A stretch of 64,000 nucleotides of DNA from Cryptomeria japonica (Eukaryota; Streptophyta; Pinopsida; Cupressales; Cupressaceae), in NCBI RefSeq assembly GCF_030272615.1, contig NC_081410.1, positions 260,016,437 through 260,080,436 on the forward strand, given 5' to 3'. Below the pieces are notes generated by a model. It saw nothing but the letters and a program-made list of their open reading frames with translations, searched no databases and had not been told where the DNA came from. Shown here in pieces: positions 36,960 through 46,889 of this stretch. Within the stretch, counting starts at the first letter, position 1, and each line of letters begins with the position of its first letter. The position numbers and the translations under genes were made by a program.

Positions 36960-39900
36960 TCCATCTATCAACCTCCTCCTAATCATTCTTCTCCATCTTA
37001 ATCGCTTCATTCCTAATCATCACAATTATCATCTCTTAATCAATCCTAATCATTCTTCCAATCATAATCACTCCTAATCCATCCATAATATTTCATTTAG
37101 GAACCTAATCCATCCCTAAATCCCATAACCTCACATCCATCTACCATATCCCCATCCACTTCACCTCAACATATTATATCCAATCTTAATTCATCTCACA
37201 TCTCTTATCTTTCCCCTACCTTTGACAAGGGAAATCCATCTTATTACCCATCCATGTCTCTATATTATCCTTCGTCCACATATCCCTCCCATCCAATATT
37301 TATACCTCCATCTTCCCCCCCATCCGCATCCCAATCCCCATATTTTTACAACACCGACCATCATATCCACTCATCATCCAAATCCTTTACACCATAGTTC
37401 TCCAAACCTTAATCCTAATCCCCCAAATCATAATCCCAATCTTCCATCTAATGCTAAACCTCCACATAATCCTAATCCTTCATAATCCACAACATCCCCA
37501 TCCCTCCAAGCTTTTTTTCAACAAATAATCTAAGACTTACAAGCAAAGGAAAAAAAATCCCCACATCTAAACAAATTTGCCTAATCTCCCCAAGTCCTCC
37601 ATCCACCTCCATCCTCTCCAAATCAAGACAACCCTCAATTCCATAAGCTTCATGATACTACCATCCCTCCATCTACCCAATTTGAAGCTTCAATATCCTC
37701 CTCCATCACACCATACCCACAACCCCCAACATGTCATGAGCTTGTTCCAAAGCATGCTAGCATAGATTCCTCTCCACCTCAAGATAAAAATAACCCTCCA
37801 TTTCATAATATATCTCCATCTCATAATCCCACTACATTTTAAGTGGAATGTATCCACTCCACCCTATTGCATGATCTCATTTCATCTCAAGATCCAATCA
37901 TCCTTTCCACTCCACCACATGTTCCCATCCCCAGTCAGGATCAAAGTATTCCTTTGTCATCATATCATGATACCAATCCATATCATGATCCTAATATTCC
38001 TCCTAATCCCATGCATGAGCTTAGTCCTCTACAAGATCCCATCACCCCTATCCAAGCCATCCATGAATCCCATACCAATCAACTTAGCTCTTCCACCTTC
38101 ATCCACTATTGTTTCCTCCAAGAGCTTACAATTCCTTCCACCTTGCATCCCCCTCAAAATGGGCTTGCATCTTGTTTCCAAAATAATTAGTATCCTATTG
38201 GAAAAATAATTTCTAAAAAAATGAATTATCAAGGCAAAGGATTAGGCCTCCATGAACAAGGCATATTGGAACCCCATCAAATAAAAGAAAATACAAGTTT
38301 ATATGGAATTGGCTACAAAGCCCATTCTCAAGATGTTGGTATATATTGCATCCCTCCTAAATCCTAAATCCATTTGTATGAATAAAAATCACACCATACC
38401 CCATCTTCCACATCCATTTTGAGCCCTTACATCCAAAATTCCATTCCTTCTTCATCCACATCCATTTGGGGCCTTATGGTCCAAAGATAATCCCTTCATC
38501 CCTCCATCCCCCACTCTATCACCTCAAATCCCTATGAGAGATCAAACAAGGCACACATCCTTAAATCCCTTCCCACACTCTCCTTCCACCATACCATCCA
38601 TAAAATATCTAAGTTATCCAACTTCATGTACCCATATCATTGCTATTGAAAGAAATTTGGATGCCAAATCTAAAATTCATAAAACCAAAAATCCACAAAA
38701 ATCCAAGGATCAACATGTCCCATCAAAAAGACATTCTCAAGAAATGAAAAGTATGATCCAAAAGATGATGAAAAAATCCAAAAGGGCACAAAGGCCCAAA
38801 AAGAAAAAATCTAAAACCATATGGATTCCCAAGAAACTCATAGAAGAAATGCATCTAAACTTGTCAATCCCATAGCTCCCTCCACTCATAAGCCCTCCAA
38901 TCCTCCATATTATAATTCTCCATCTTCAAAACCCATTTTGGGCCCTTACGTCTAGAAAACCACTATCTTACGTCCATCATCCCCTCCATATATTTTGGGT
39001 CCTCATGTCCCAAAATCTACATTTGATCCTCCATCTAATTTAAAATCCTCTCCTCCACTACTCCACCACCTTTCAAGGTGTGTGCCAATGTTGATCTTCC
39101 TAACATCCCCATCCATTTATCCACAAGGTCTTTCACAACCCCATCCTTTATCAAACATCCATTTTCCATAATCCCATCCCTTTAATTCAAGCTTTTTCAT
39201 AAATCCTTATCCCCCTCCATCTTCCATCCATTCCATCTCCCCATCTATTCCTACCAACATCTATGAGCATATCTCCAATTCTCATGATTCATTATAGCAC
39301 ATATTTAAGGGATACTACCCATGGAACTAGATGCTTGAGTCCTCCCTCCATCTCCCTTTCATGCATCCACTAACTTCCACATCCACTTATCCTCATCCTT
39401 ATCTATCCAAACTATTCCAAAAAAAGAGAAAAAAATTAAAAAAGAAAAGAAAAAAAAGTAAAGAGAAAAAATAGTTCTATTGGTGAAAACCACTTCTTGT
39501 GGCACCTTGGGTAAGTACCATGATGAAAACTTGGTAAACAAGAATCATCTACACTTGGGGGCAAGCTTAATCTAGGCAATCCTACCATTCACATCATCCA
39601 TATCCCTTATCCTCTATCCACATCCTATCTAAGTCCATCATTCTTTCCTATCTTTGATCTTGACTATCCTATCCATATCCTCCATCTCATATCCCTCATC
39701 CTATCCAAATCCATCCTCCATTCATACCTTTTATCTTGATCAAGATAGAGGCACAATAATATCCATTCATGCTTTGGAAAATCCAAGCCTTAATTTCTCA
39801 ACCATCCATATCACTTACACATTATCCTTTCATCTCATACATCTTTATCCACTATCCTTCCATCCTTAATTCCACTACTTCAAGTGTGGGGCATTGCACT

Positions 39901-40400
39901 CCTTTGTAACATATTCCTTGGGTCTCCATACTCCTACCTTCCATAAATTATTCCTCCATATCATATCCATATCCACCCACTCAATCCATCTATCTCCTAT
40001 CCAAACAATATCTCCCTCCATTCATCCATCCTTTTACCAAACCTTGGTTCTCCCTTGTCATTAGTCCTAATACATTTATCCTTTTTCCACCATTCAATCC
40101 CATCTTATCCAATCTATTTATCCACTATTCAATCACATCCTATCCCATCCGTTTATCCTCTTCCCGTCCTATCCAATCCATTTATTCATCTTTCATCCCT
40201 ATAATAAAAAAAATCCCAAATCAGTCCAATCAAGTGCAATCAATCCTAATCCATGCAATCTAGCCCATCATCCTTAATCAATCCATCATCTTGATTCAAA
40301 TAAATTTATAATCCATTAATCAATATTTAATCCAATCATCATCATCGGATGTATCCTTCCCAATCCTTGGGGTGTGCATTTTTCTCACCATTAACATTGC
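36960..40400 (+). repeat. 3.4 kb C/T/A-rich, G-depleted tract
   Basis: Across this stretch the plus strand consists largely of CCATCC, TCCATC, AATCC and CCTCC words, and G is visibly scarce compared with the neighbouring kilobases. It is not a clean satellite, since the words vary freely. Parts are open in one frame and give Pro/Ser/His/Ile-rich, disordered-looking protein. The bias begins and ends inside the LTR element and does not extend into its LTRs. Confidence 0.6.
37483..38367 (+). pseudogene. Pro/Ser/His-rich ORF with a G-patch-like C-terminus
   Basis: One frame can be followed from about 37483 to TAA 38365-38367, through stops near 37585, at 37840 and at 38188-38190. The body is low-complexity (SSQDPIILSTPPHVPIPSQD, YHDTNPYHDPNIPPNP). 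The end, beginning ATG 38221, reads MNYQGKGLGLHEQGILEPHQ and then SLYGIGYK. This is the G-patch-like segment found downstream of protease in the Tat-type elements of this window. I infer a gag/protease-region protein whose body has drifted to low complexity. A retropepsin site was not recognised. Confidence 0.5.
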
Positions 40401-40967
40401 TATCCTCTTAAATAAATCAATTGGTTTTCAGCTTGACTAGGGACAAAATTTTGGTTTTCTTTTGGTTTTTTGTGTATGATTTCTTGTTGCATGTGTGTGT
40501 TATCATTGTTTTCATTTACAATGGTCTTTGCATCCTATTTCCACTAAGGCATCATGGTTTTCCATATCATGGTGTCATAAGGCATATGTTTGCACTTGAC
40601 CTTTTTTATCACGTACTTGGCACATTGTCATCCTAGTTCCTCATACCTTGGTGCATAACGTCAAGTACAATATCAAATCTAGGTTGCCCATACCACTACA
40701 ACATGATTCTCATCTAGTTTTCTTCTTATCCTTCCCTTCATCATCCTTATCATATTCCCTTTCACCTTTCATAATATAGTCCTATCCCTTTTGAGAGCAC
40801 ACGCATGTTCTTGGAACCCATATGTCCTCTCAAGGGGGCATACCACTACCTCCTCGTCATCCTTCCTAACCCACCTATGACCAGGGCATCATGCTACTAG
40901 TCATTATCCTTTTCTATCCACTATGTTTTATTCTTCTTTGATATAACATCACTTCATGATGCTATAT
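38368..40967 (+). other. Remainder of the element interior
   Basis: One Lys-rich open piece at 38534-38875 (QKMMKKSKRAQRPKKKKSK) is notable for its basic run, but I do not recognise it. A purine run at about 39418-39470 (AAAAAAGAGAAAAAAATTAA type) breaks the C-rich text. Beyond 40400 composition returns to normal. No pol domain is visible. Confidence 0.4.
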
Positions 40968-40982
40968 CAAAGAGGGGCAAAA
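40968..40982 (+). promoter_or_regulatory. Polypurine tract of the plus-strand LTR element
   Basis: CAAAGAGGGGCAAAA immediately precedes the second LTR copy, as expected for the plus-strand primer. Confidence 0.8.
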
Positions 40983-41397
40983 TATAGACACCTAAATTTG
41001 TCCATGCCCAACCACACTTGACCTTATCCCATTCTAGCCAATTAAATAAATATTTATTATTTATTTAATTAATCCTTTATCTTAACCCACCTCCTTTAAT
41101 TAAATAAATTTACATTTATTTAATTTAGCCTTCGCCCTTAATTAAATAAATTTGTATTTATTTAATTAAGATTATCCTTCACCCTTAATTAAATAAATTT
41201 ACATTTTTTTAATTAAATTTAGCCTTCACCATTAATTAAATAAATTTAAATATATTTAATTATGTCTAACCTTTTCCTACAAATCCTCCTACTAAATCAA
41301 TTATTTAATACCTACTTAATTAATTGATTTAAGCAAATTAACCCTTTTACCATTTTTCCTATCATTAAATTCATCCACTCATTCTCTCTCCTTATGT

Positions 41398-41735
41398 TTG
41401 TTGGTAAACAAATTTTTCACTGTGAATTCTCCTTCAAAATTGACCCTATTTGCCCAAAGAGCAGTGACAACCATTCCAATAGTTGGAGAGATTGCAATCA
41501 AACTGCAATCTTCCTGTACGTTTGAGAGGGGCAGCTCCCTCGTATGATGGGGGTATTTTGGGGTTTTTGTGTACTTTTAACCTAAAAGTACATAAAGTAG
41601 AAAACATTAAACTAAAAAGAAATAAAATATAGAAACCCCAACAATAGACATATGAACATCAATTGAGATTTCTCAACATTTGCAACAAATTACAAGGGGA
41701 GTTTATAACATAATATGCTTAGACATGAGATGACG
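41398..41735 (+). repeat. Left terminal inverted repeat
   Basis: Shares with the right end, in reverse complement, blocks such as GAATTCTCCTTCAAAATTGA, TTTGAGAGGG, GGGGGTATTTTGGG and ACAAGGGGAGTTTATAACAT. Similarity fades after GCTTAGACATG. Confidence 0.85.
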
Positions 41736-42904
41736 ATAAAGAAGAATGACAAATCTCAACATACGTAGAGATAAGATACTTCAACACATTCAAACTAAGA
41801 TACCAAAGGTTGCTTGTGTATCATCACATCAATTGTACAAATCACATCAATTTGATATACGAGAAATCAGAAATGATAACACATGAATACATCTAGAACA
41901 CACAAACTAAGATGTATTCTTCATTATCCTTTTGGAAATATACAAGTCCAAAATCCTTTCTATGCATAGTGCAAATCAAAATGTCATTAGAAGTTTCTCC
42001 TAGAATTTCAGCAAAGTTCTCCCTCTATAAAAAAATAAGTCTCTCCCTAAATGAAAAAAAAAAGCCTTGTATTTATAGGGTAACAATCCATAACTACTTA
42101 GAATAACCACTTAGGTTAGCCAGTTAGGATAACTACCCAAGTTAACCACTACTAGTAACTACCTTTTTGGAGACAAGTTAGGATTTACCAAACTTCTACA
42201 AAAATTAAGCCCAAAAGCTAACTTTTAGTTATAAGTCACTTTTACAATAATACAACTTCAAATTTGTAACTTTGATGAAAACCCAAGTCATGAGCTATGT
42301 TGATGTACTTTTGCATCTTCATCTGCTTCATTTGTACGTGTCATCATCTTACTATCTATCCATTTGATATCATAAAACCTTTTATATACATTTGAAAAGA
42401 TTAGACAACTCCAAGGGTTTTTCAAAAGGATCATGCATTGTAGAATGTCCATAGGTTGGTACCTTCATCATCGACATAAATCTATCATTCACTAACATCT
42501 TTCTTTCAAAGACACGGTCCAATTACATCAGCTAAACATCCTTTATTGCCACCTTGCATGTTTGTTGATTGTCTTCAAAATATTTTTTCCATTGTAAGAT
42601 ATCCCACAAGTTGCTCATGCTTCCTTGGAATTCCTTCGACACATAATGAGATGAGAAAAGATAAACACCTTCATTTGCATCGTTATCTCATCTTCATCAA
42701 TGCTTTCTTTGCATCTAGGCATACACATTGGGAGCTAGTGACATCATTTATTGTGAGGGGATTCATTACAAGACTCATACATTGGACATTTTGATTCATC
42801 ATACAAAAATACCTTCTACTTTGCTCGATGCATTTTTCAATGTCCTTTCCTGCTTTAGAAGAGATGAAATAATGCCATCCATTTGAAAATACATCTTTCT
42901 ATGA

Positions 42905-44030
42905 AACTACTTGAATTTCCTATCCACATACTTTTTCAAACTTATGCAGAGTCCGTGATGGTGAATCGTCTTGTTTCCAAACCTCCCTTGGCTAGCCAAT
43001 TTCCATTTATTCAAAGAACGCTTGATTTCTAGTTTTTGAGACAAGTCAATATACCCATCCTGTAAACAAAGTATATGTGAGATGATTTTGAATGAACTAT
43101 GAAGTCTATACCATCTTAGAAATAGATTAATCAACACATGATGATCATCATTCAATAAGAATATTTTGATATCTCCCTAGAAGTCGCTGCTTTGGTCCAT
43201 TAACTATATGTATTTAATGGTATCCAAGGCATTTTCAATGAATGCAATTTCCGCATAATCTACAATCATTTTGTGCATAATTTTATCAATATGTTCCAAT
43301 ATTAGGACTCCATAGTTTGCATACATGTTCACCATGATTTACGAAAATGATACCTATGTTCATTGATGAATGTCCACTTTTTTTTGTTTCAGTGTTCTCT
43401 TCTTAAAATAAAAATGCAAGGAATTTACAAAGGTGGCAATTTATCTTTAGGCTTGCTAATTGTATTTGCTTAAAAGTTTTTAAAGACTTTTCAACACTAT
43501 GTGTTGCATCTCGTGCGAACTTTGCAATCATTGCATTGTGAGATTGTATTTCTTTAATGTGCTTTGTCAAACACCTCACGGACCTGTCAATGCTTTCATC
43601 CTTTCCATATATGTTTATGAGGGAACTGCAACTATGACATCTGATAAAAATCTCACCATGGTCATGCTTTGATGGATGCCATCAACTTGTTGCAAAACTT
43701 GAATTTGGAACGAACATGGAGGATGTTGGCTAAGATCATGAAATTGGTCCCCCACTTATGAGATGCATTTAACAAAATCTCCATATCTTAAAGCTTTGAT
43801 AGCTATCCATAATTTGTTCCAAATCCTTTCTTGTTTTGGCACGATGAAGAAAGATGTTGGGAAAATTGTGCAATTTGACTATACACCAGCCAATCGCATT
43901 TGCTTTGAAAGTTTCTAAATCATTTTCAATCATGGATCTTGCACTATGAGCATACCATGAGACCACATTTCTTTGAGGGATTCTACCATATAGTTAATGA
44001 GCTTCATCCATGTTTTATATGTAGGTCCAC
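42905..44030 (-). pseudogene. PPR (pentatricopeptide repeat) gene fragments inside the TIR element
   Basis: On the minus strand, pieces in different frames show the spacing of PLS-class plant PPR proteins. At 43966 the text is MVSWYAHSARSMIENDLETF, matching the VSWNAMIAGYAQ..ALETF block, and a neighbouring frame gives KQMRLAGV. LEQIMDSYQSF follows (family form LEQGMDIHQSI). Near 43630-43480 the frame reads SSLINIYGKDESIDRSV, HNAMIAKFARDA and SLKTFKQIQLASLK, close to NSLINMYAKCGSIDRA, NAMIAGFAR and LKTFKQMQLAGVK. Stops and frameshifts are frequent. PPR proteins bind organellar RNA; this is a captured, dead fragment. Further left (43155-42907) the match is too weak to claim. Confidence 0.65.
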
Positions 44031-44065
44031 CTCTTGCATTGCTTTGAAAATTTTGTATTTCTTGC

Positions 44066-44403
44066 AGTCGTCACATGGCTAAGCATATTATGTTATAAAC
44101 TCCCCTTGTAATTTGTTGCAAATATTGAGAATTCTTAGTTGATGTTCGTATGTCTATTTTTGGGGTTTATATCTTTTATTTCTTTTTAGTTTTATGTTTT
44201 CTCCTTTATGTACTTTCAGGTTAAAAGTACACAAAAATCCCAAAATACCCCCATCATACGAGGGAGTTGTCCCTCTCAAACGCTGAGGAAGATTACAGTT
44301 TGATTATAATCTCTCCAATTGTTGGAACGGTTGTCACTACTCTTTGGGAAAATAGGGTCAATTTTGAAGGAGAATTCATAGTGACAAATATGTTTACCAA
44401 CAA
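44066..44403 (-). repeat. Right terminal inverted repeat
   Basis: Reverse-complement partner of 41398-41735 with scattered substitutions, ending in CCAACAA. Confidence 0.85.
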
Positions 44404-44736
44404 TGTCACATCCTCCTAATTTTCCCACTTGCATCCTAATCCTTCATTATCCCACCTAATCTCCTCATTAATTATTTTCACATTCCTAATCTCCAAGATT
44501 AGGAATGAGTCAACCATATGTCATAAATGGAACTCCCTTCTCACCTCCCAACCTTAAATGCCACCCACTTTTGTCTATCCAAGGAATTTTGAATTCCTTG
44601 AATTTCCCCATGCCCCCTCTTCCCAAATAATTTTTAATTCCTTTTATCCTTTATTCTTTCAAAACTCCCTATTTCCAAGGAATTTTTAATTTCCTTTGTC
44701 CTTCCTAGGGAATTTTTAATTCCTTGTCTCTCTTCC

Positions 44737-44769
44737 CAATGTACTTGGGATCTCTGCCCAAGTACATTG
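44737..44769. repeat. Perfect 13-bp hairpin at the LTR / Ty3 pol junction
   Basis: CAATGTACTTGGG (44737-44749), a 7-base loop ATCTCTG, then the exact complement CCCAAGTACATTG (44757-44769). The left LTR has the first arm but not the second, so the second arm arose at the junction. Confidence 0.85.
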
Positions 44770-46735
44770 TAGAAGTCATTTTTTGTGGTGACTAAAGGAA
44801 ATCTCCTTGGACACATTGTGTCCAAAGAAGGGATCAAAATTGATCTTGAGAGGGTCAAATCTATTCAGAATCTTTCTTTGCCTACCAATAAGATGATTGT
44901 TCAATCTTTCTTTGGGAAGGTAAATTTTCTCCACAGATTTATTTCTGATTTTGCAGAAAAGACTCATCACATCATTGATATGATGAAGGGTAAGGCAACA
45001 ATTTGATGGAACGTAGAGGGGAAAGTATCCTTCAATTAAATTAAGGAGGCTATTGCACATGCTTCGGTTATGGTTTGTCTAGATTACACTAAGGACTTCA
45101 TCATGTATAGTTATGCTTCGGAGCATACAATGTCTATTATTCTAATGCAAAAAAATAAAGAGGGGATTGAGTCTCATATCTCTTTCATGAGTTGAAGTAT
45201 TCCCAAATGGAGAAACATGATTTTGCTATGGTTCATATGGTAAATTATTTTGGGTTATTCATTCTTAACTCTCATACTCTTGTTTTGGTCCCTAATACAA
45301 CTATCAAGTCAATTCTAACTTGGCAGAAATTCAACACTAAGAGAGGCAATTAGATTGCCAAGACCCAAGTGTATGATCTAGAGATCAAGCCTAAAAATAT
45401 TGTTCACAAAAAAGGTTTGTGTCAACTCATAGCTGAAAATGATTCAGTCAATCAAGACAAGGAAGATGAACAATTTCTTGAAAGTCTTCCTACTGTGTTG
45501 TTTGTTAACACCATAGAAGAGTGGTACTCCAATATTGCTCATTTCCTCACATACAAAGAATGTCCATCCCACTTGAATTGCAAGGATAAGAGGAACATCA
45601 AGATCAAAGATGCAAAATTTGTTCTTTAGGACAATTGTTTGAACAAAAGAAATATAGATGGTACCTTTTTAAGATGTGTTGACAAGGTGCAACAGGAGAA
45701 GTTATTGGAGTCATTTCACAACTTGGCCTAGAGTGGGCATGTATCTACACCTGTAATGACTCATAATATTTTGAGGGATAGGTATTATTGGTCCACACTC
45801 TTTCATGATGCATACAAGTGGGTACATAAGTGTGACCTTTGTCAACAATTTATTGGGAAGCAAAAGTTGGCAGCATTACCTTTCAAGCAATGGGGAATTG
45901 ACTTCATTGGTGTTATTAATCCATCTTCAAGTGAAAGTCACACGTATGTTCTAAAAAAATAGATTACTTCACTAAGTGGGTGGAAGCTATCCCAGTGAAG
46001 CCTGCAACTTTAGAATTGGTATGTCGATTTCTCAAAGAGAATATAATTCATAGATTCGATGTTCCCCACAAAGTTGTGATAGATAATGCAACTGAATTTT
46101 CTTCTTATGAAGTAACTCATTTTTTTTTTAATATGGAATTACTCTTGCTCATTCATCTGATTATTATTGTCAAGGTAATGGTTAGGAAAAATCTAGCAAT
46201 AAAAACTTGGTGAACATCATCAGAAAATTGGTTGATGAAAATCAACATTTATGGCACAAGGCATTGTGTGAAGCTTCATGGGTAGATCATATTACACCTA
46301 AGAAAGCTATAGGTATGTCGCCATTTCAGTTGTTGTATAAAATGAATGTTGAGATACCAATTACTTTGGAGTTACTTTCTCTAAGGTTGGCAAAGGCTAT
46401 TGAAGATGAGACTTATGAAAGTTCTATTGATAAAAGAATCATGTTTCTTACTCAATTAGAGGAGCAATGCACACAAGTGGTGGATTGCCTTGTATAAAAT
46501 CAAAAGAAATTCAAATCCCTCTTTGAAAAGAAAGAAAATTAAAGATAACTCAAAGTTGGTGATCTTTTTCTTCTTTGGGACAAGAGGTAGGAACCTAAAG
46601 GCATGCATGGAAAGTTTAATTCTTTTTGGATGGGCCCTTTCAAAATTCATCAATTGTGTAGAGAAGGAAGCTATCTTTTATCATATCAAGATGGAAATTA
46701 ATTGTCTTTTCCTTATAGTGGAAAACATCTAAATT
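44770..46735 (+). pseudogene. pol: 5'-truncated Ty3/gypsy pol (end of RT, RNase H, integrase)
   Basis: The first recognisable residues are GNLLGHIVSKEGIKIDLERV (44800), the last RT block; the catalytic core is missing. RNase H follows (SYASEHTMSIILMQKNKEGI near 45110-45165). No second RNase H is seen, unlike the other Ty3 elements here. Integrase shows CDLCQQF (near 45835, zinc site), QWGIDFIGVINPSS (45890), VVIDNATEFSSYEV (46074) and SSNKNLVNIIRKLVDENQ near 46195-46245. The C-terminal KVGDLFLLWDK box is near 46550. Open pieces 45369-45629, 45756-45962, 45980-46213 and 46207-46497 are separated by stops or frame changes. The catalytic DNGT reads DNAT. Confidence 0.87.
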
Positions 46736-46889
46736 TGTTCACTTAATAAAGTTTTGAAATTCATTTGTAAATATTTGTACACTTTTGCGTCTTTTTCTTT
46801 TTTGGTGTCTTTTGAGTCTTTGGTCGCTTCACTCTATGGCCCAATGGAACATAAGAAGACACTTAGAGATCCAAGGTTATACTCTTATT

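Larger units (their letters stand above)
41398..44403. mobile_element. DNA transposon with about 335 bp terminal inverted repeats (Pack-type, MULE-like?)
   Basis: The ends are inverted repeats. TTGTTGGTAAACA at 41398 matches the complement of TGTTTACCAACAA ending 44403, and similarity continues for about 335 bp on each side (41398-41735 and 44066-44403). Comparison with the intact left LTR shows precise insertion into it. The flanking duplication is only TGT (41395-41397 and 44404-44406) or at most ATGT. Long TIRs suggest a Mutator-like element, but those make 9-11 bp duplications, so the superfamily is left open. No transposase was recognised. The interior carries PPR gene fragments. Confidence 0.82.
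34429..44736 (+). mobile_element. Plus-strand LTR retrotransposon with G-poor interior; 3' LTR split and truncated
   Basis: The left LTR at 34429-35504 begins TGTAGACACCTAAATTTG. A second copy begins at 40983 (TATAGACACCTAAATTTG), is interrupted by a DNA transposon at 41398-44403, resumes at 44404 and breaks off near 44736. A PBS-like TTTTGGTGAATCCGATGTGA (35505-35524) and a polypurine tract CAAAGAGGGGCAAAA (40968-40982) fix the plus orientation. The interior shows no recognisable RT or integrase, only a low-complexity Pro/Ser/His-rich frame with a G-patch-like motif. It is a non-autonomous, probably Tat-related element inserted next to or into the minus-strand gag. Confidence 0.85.
40983..44736 (+). 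repeat. 3' LTR, split by a DNA transposon and truncated
   Basis: 40983-41397 and 44404-44736 align in order with the left LTR. The first part carries about five TTAATTAAATAAA-type palindromes (41040-41071, 41095-41128, 41139-41170, about 41186-41220 and 41233-41265), more than the left copy. The second part carries the AAGGAATT/AATTCCTT palindromes at about 44580-44725. Homology to the left LTR ends at AATGTACTTGGGATCTCT, where a hairpin and then Ty3 coding sequence begin. Confidence 0.85.

Noticed and set aside
37222-38209. Several overlapping open frames in the C-rich tract as separate proteins
   Set aside because: Stops are rare in all plus frames because the tract is poor in G; only the frame ending in the G-patch segment has a recognisable feature.
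42905-44030. A functional PPR gene
   Set aside because: The PPR-like text changes frame repeatedly, contains stops and is enclosed by transposon TIRs.
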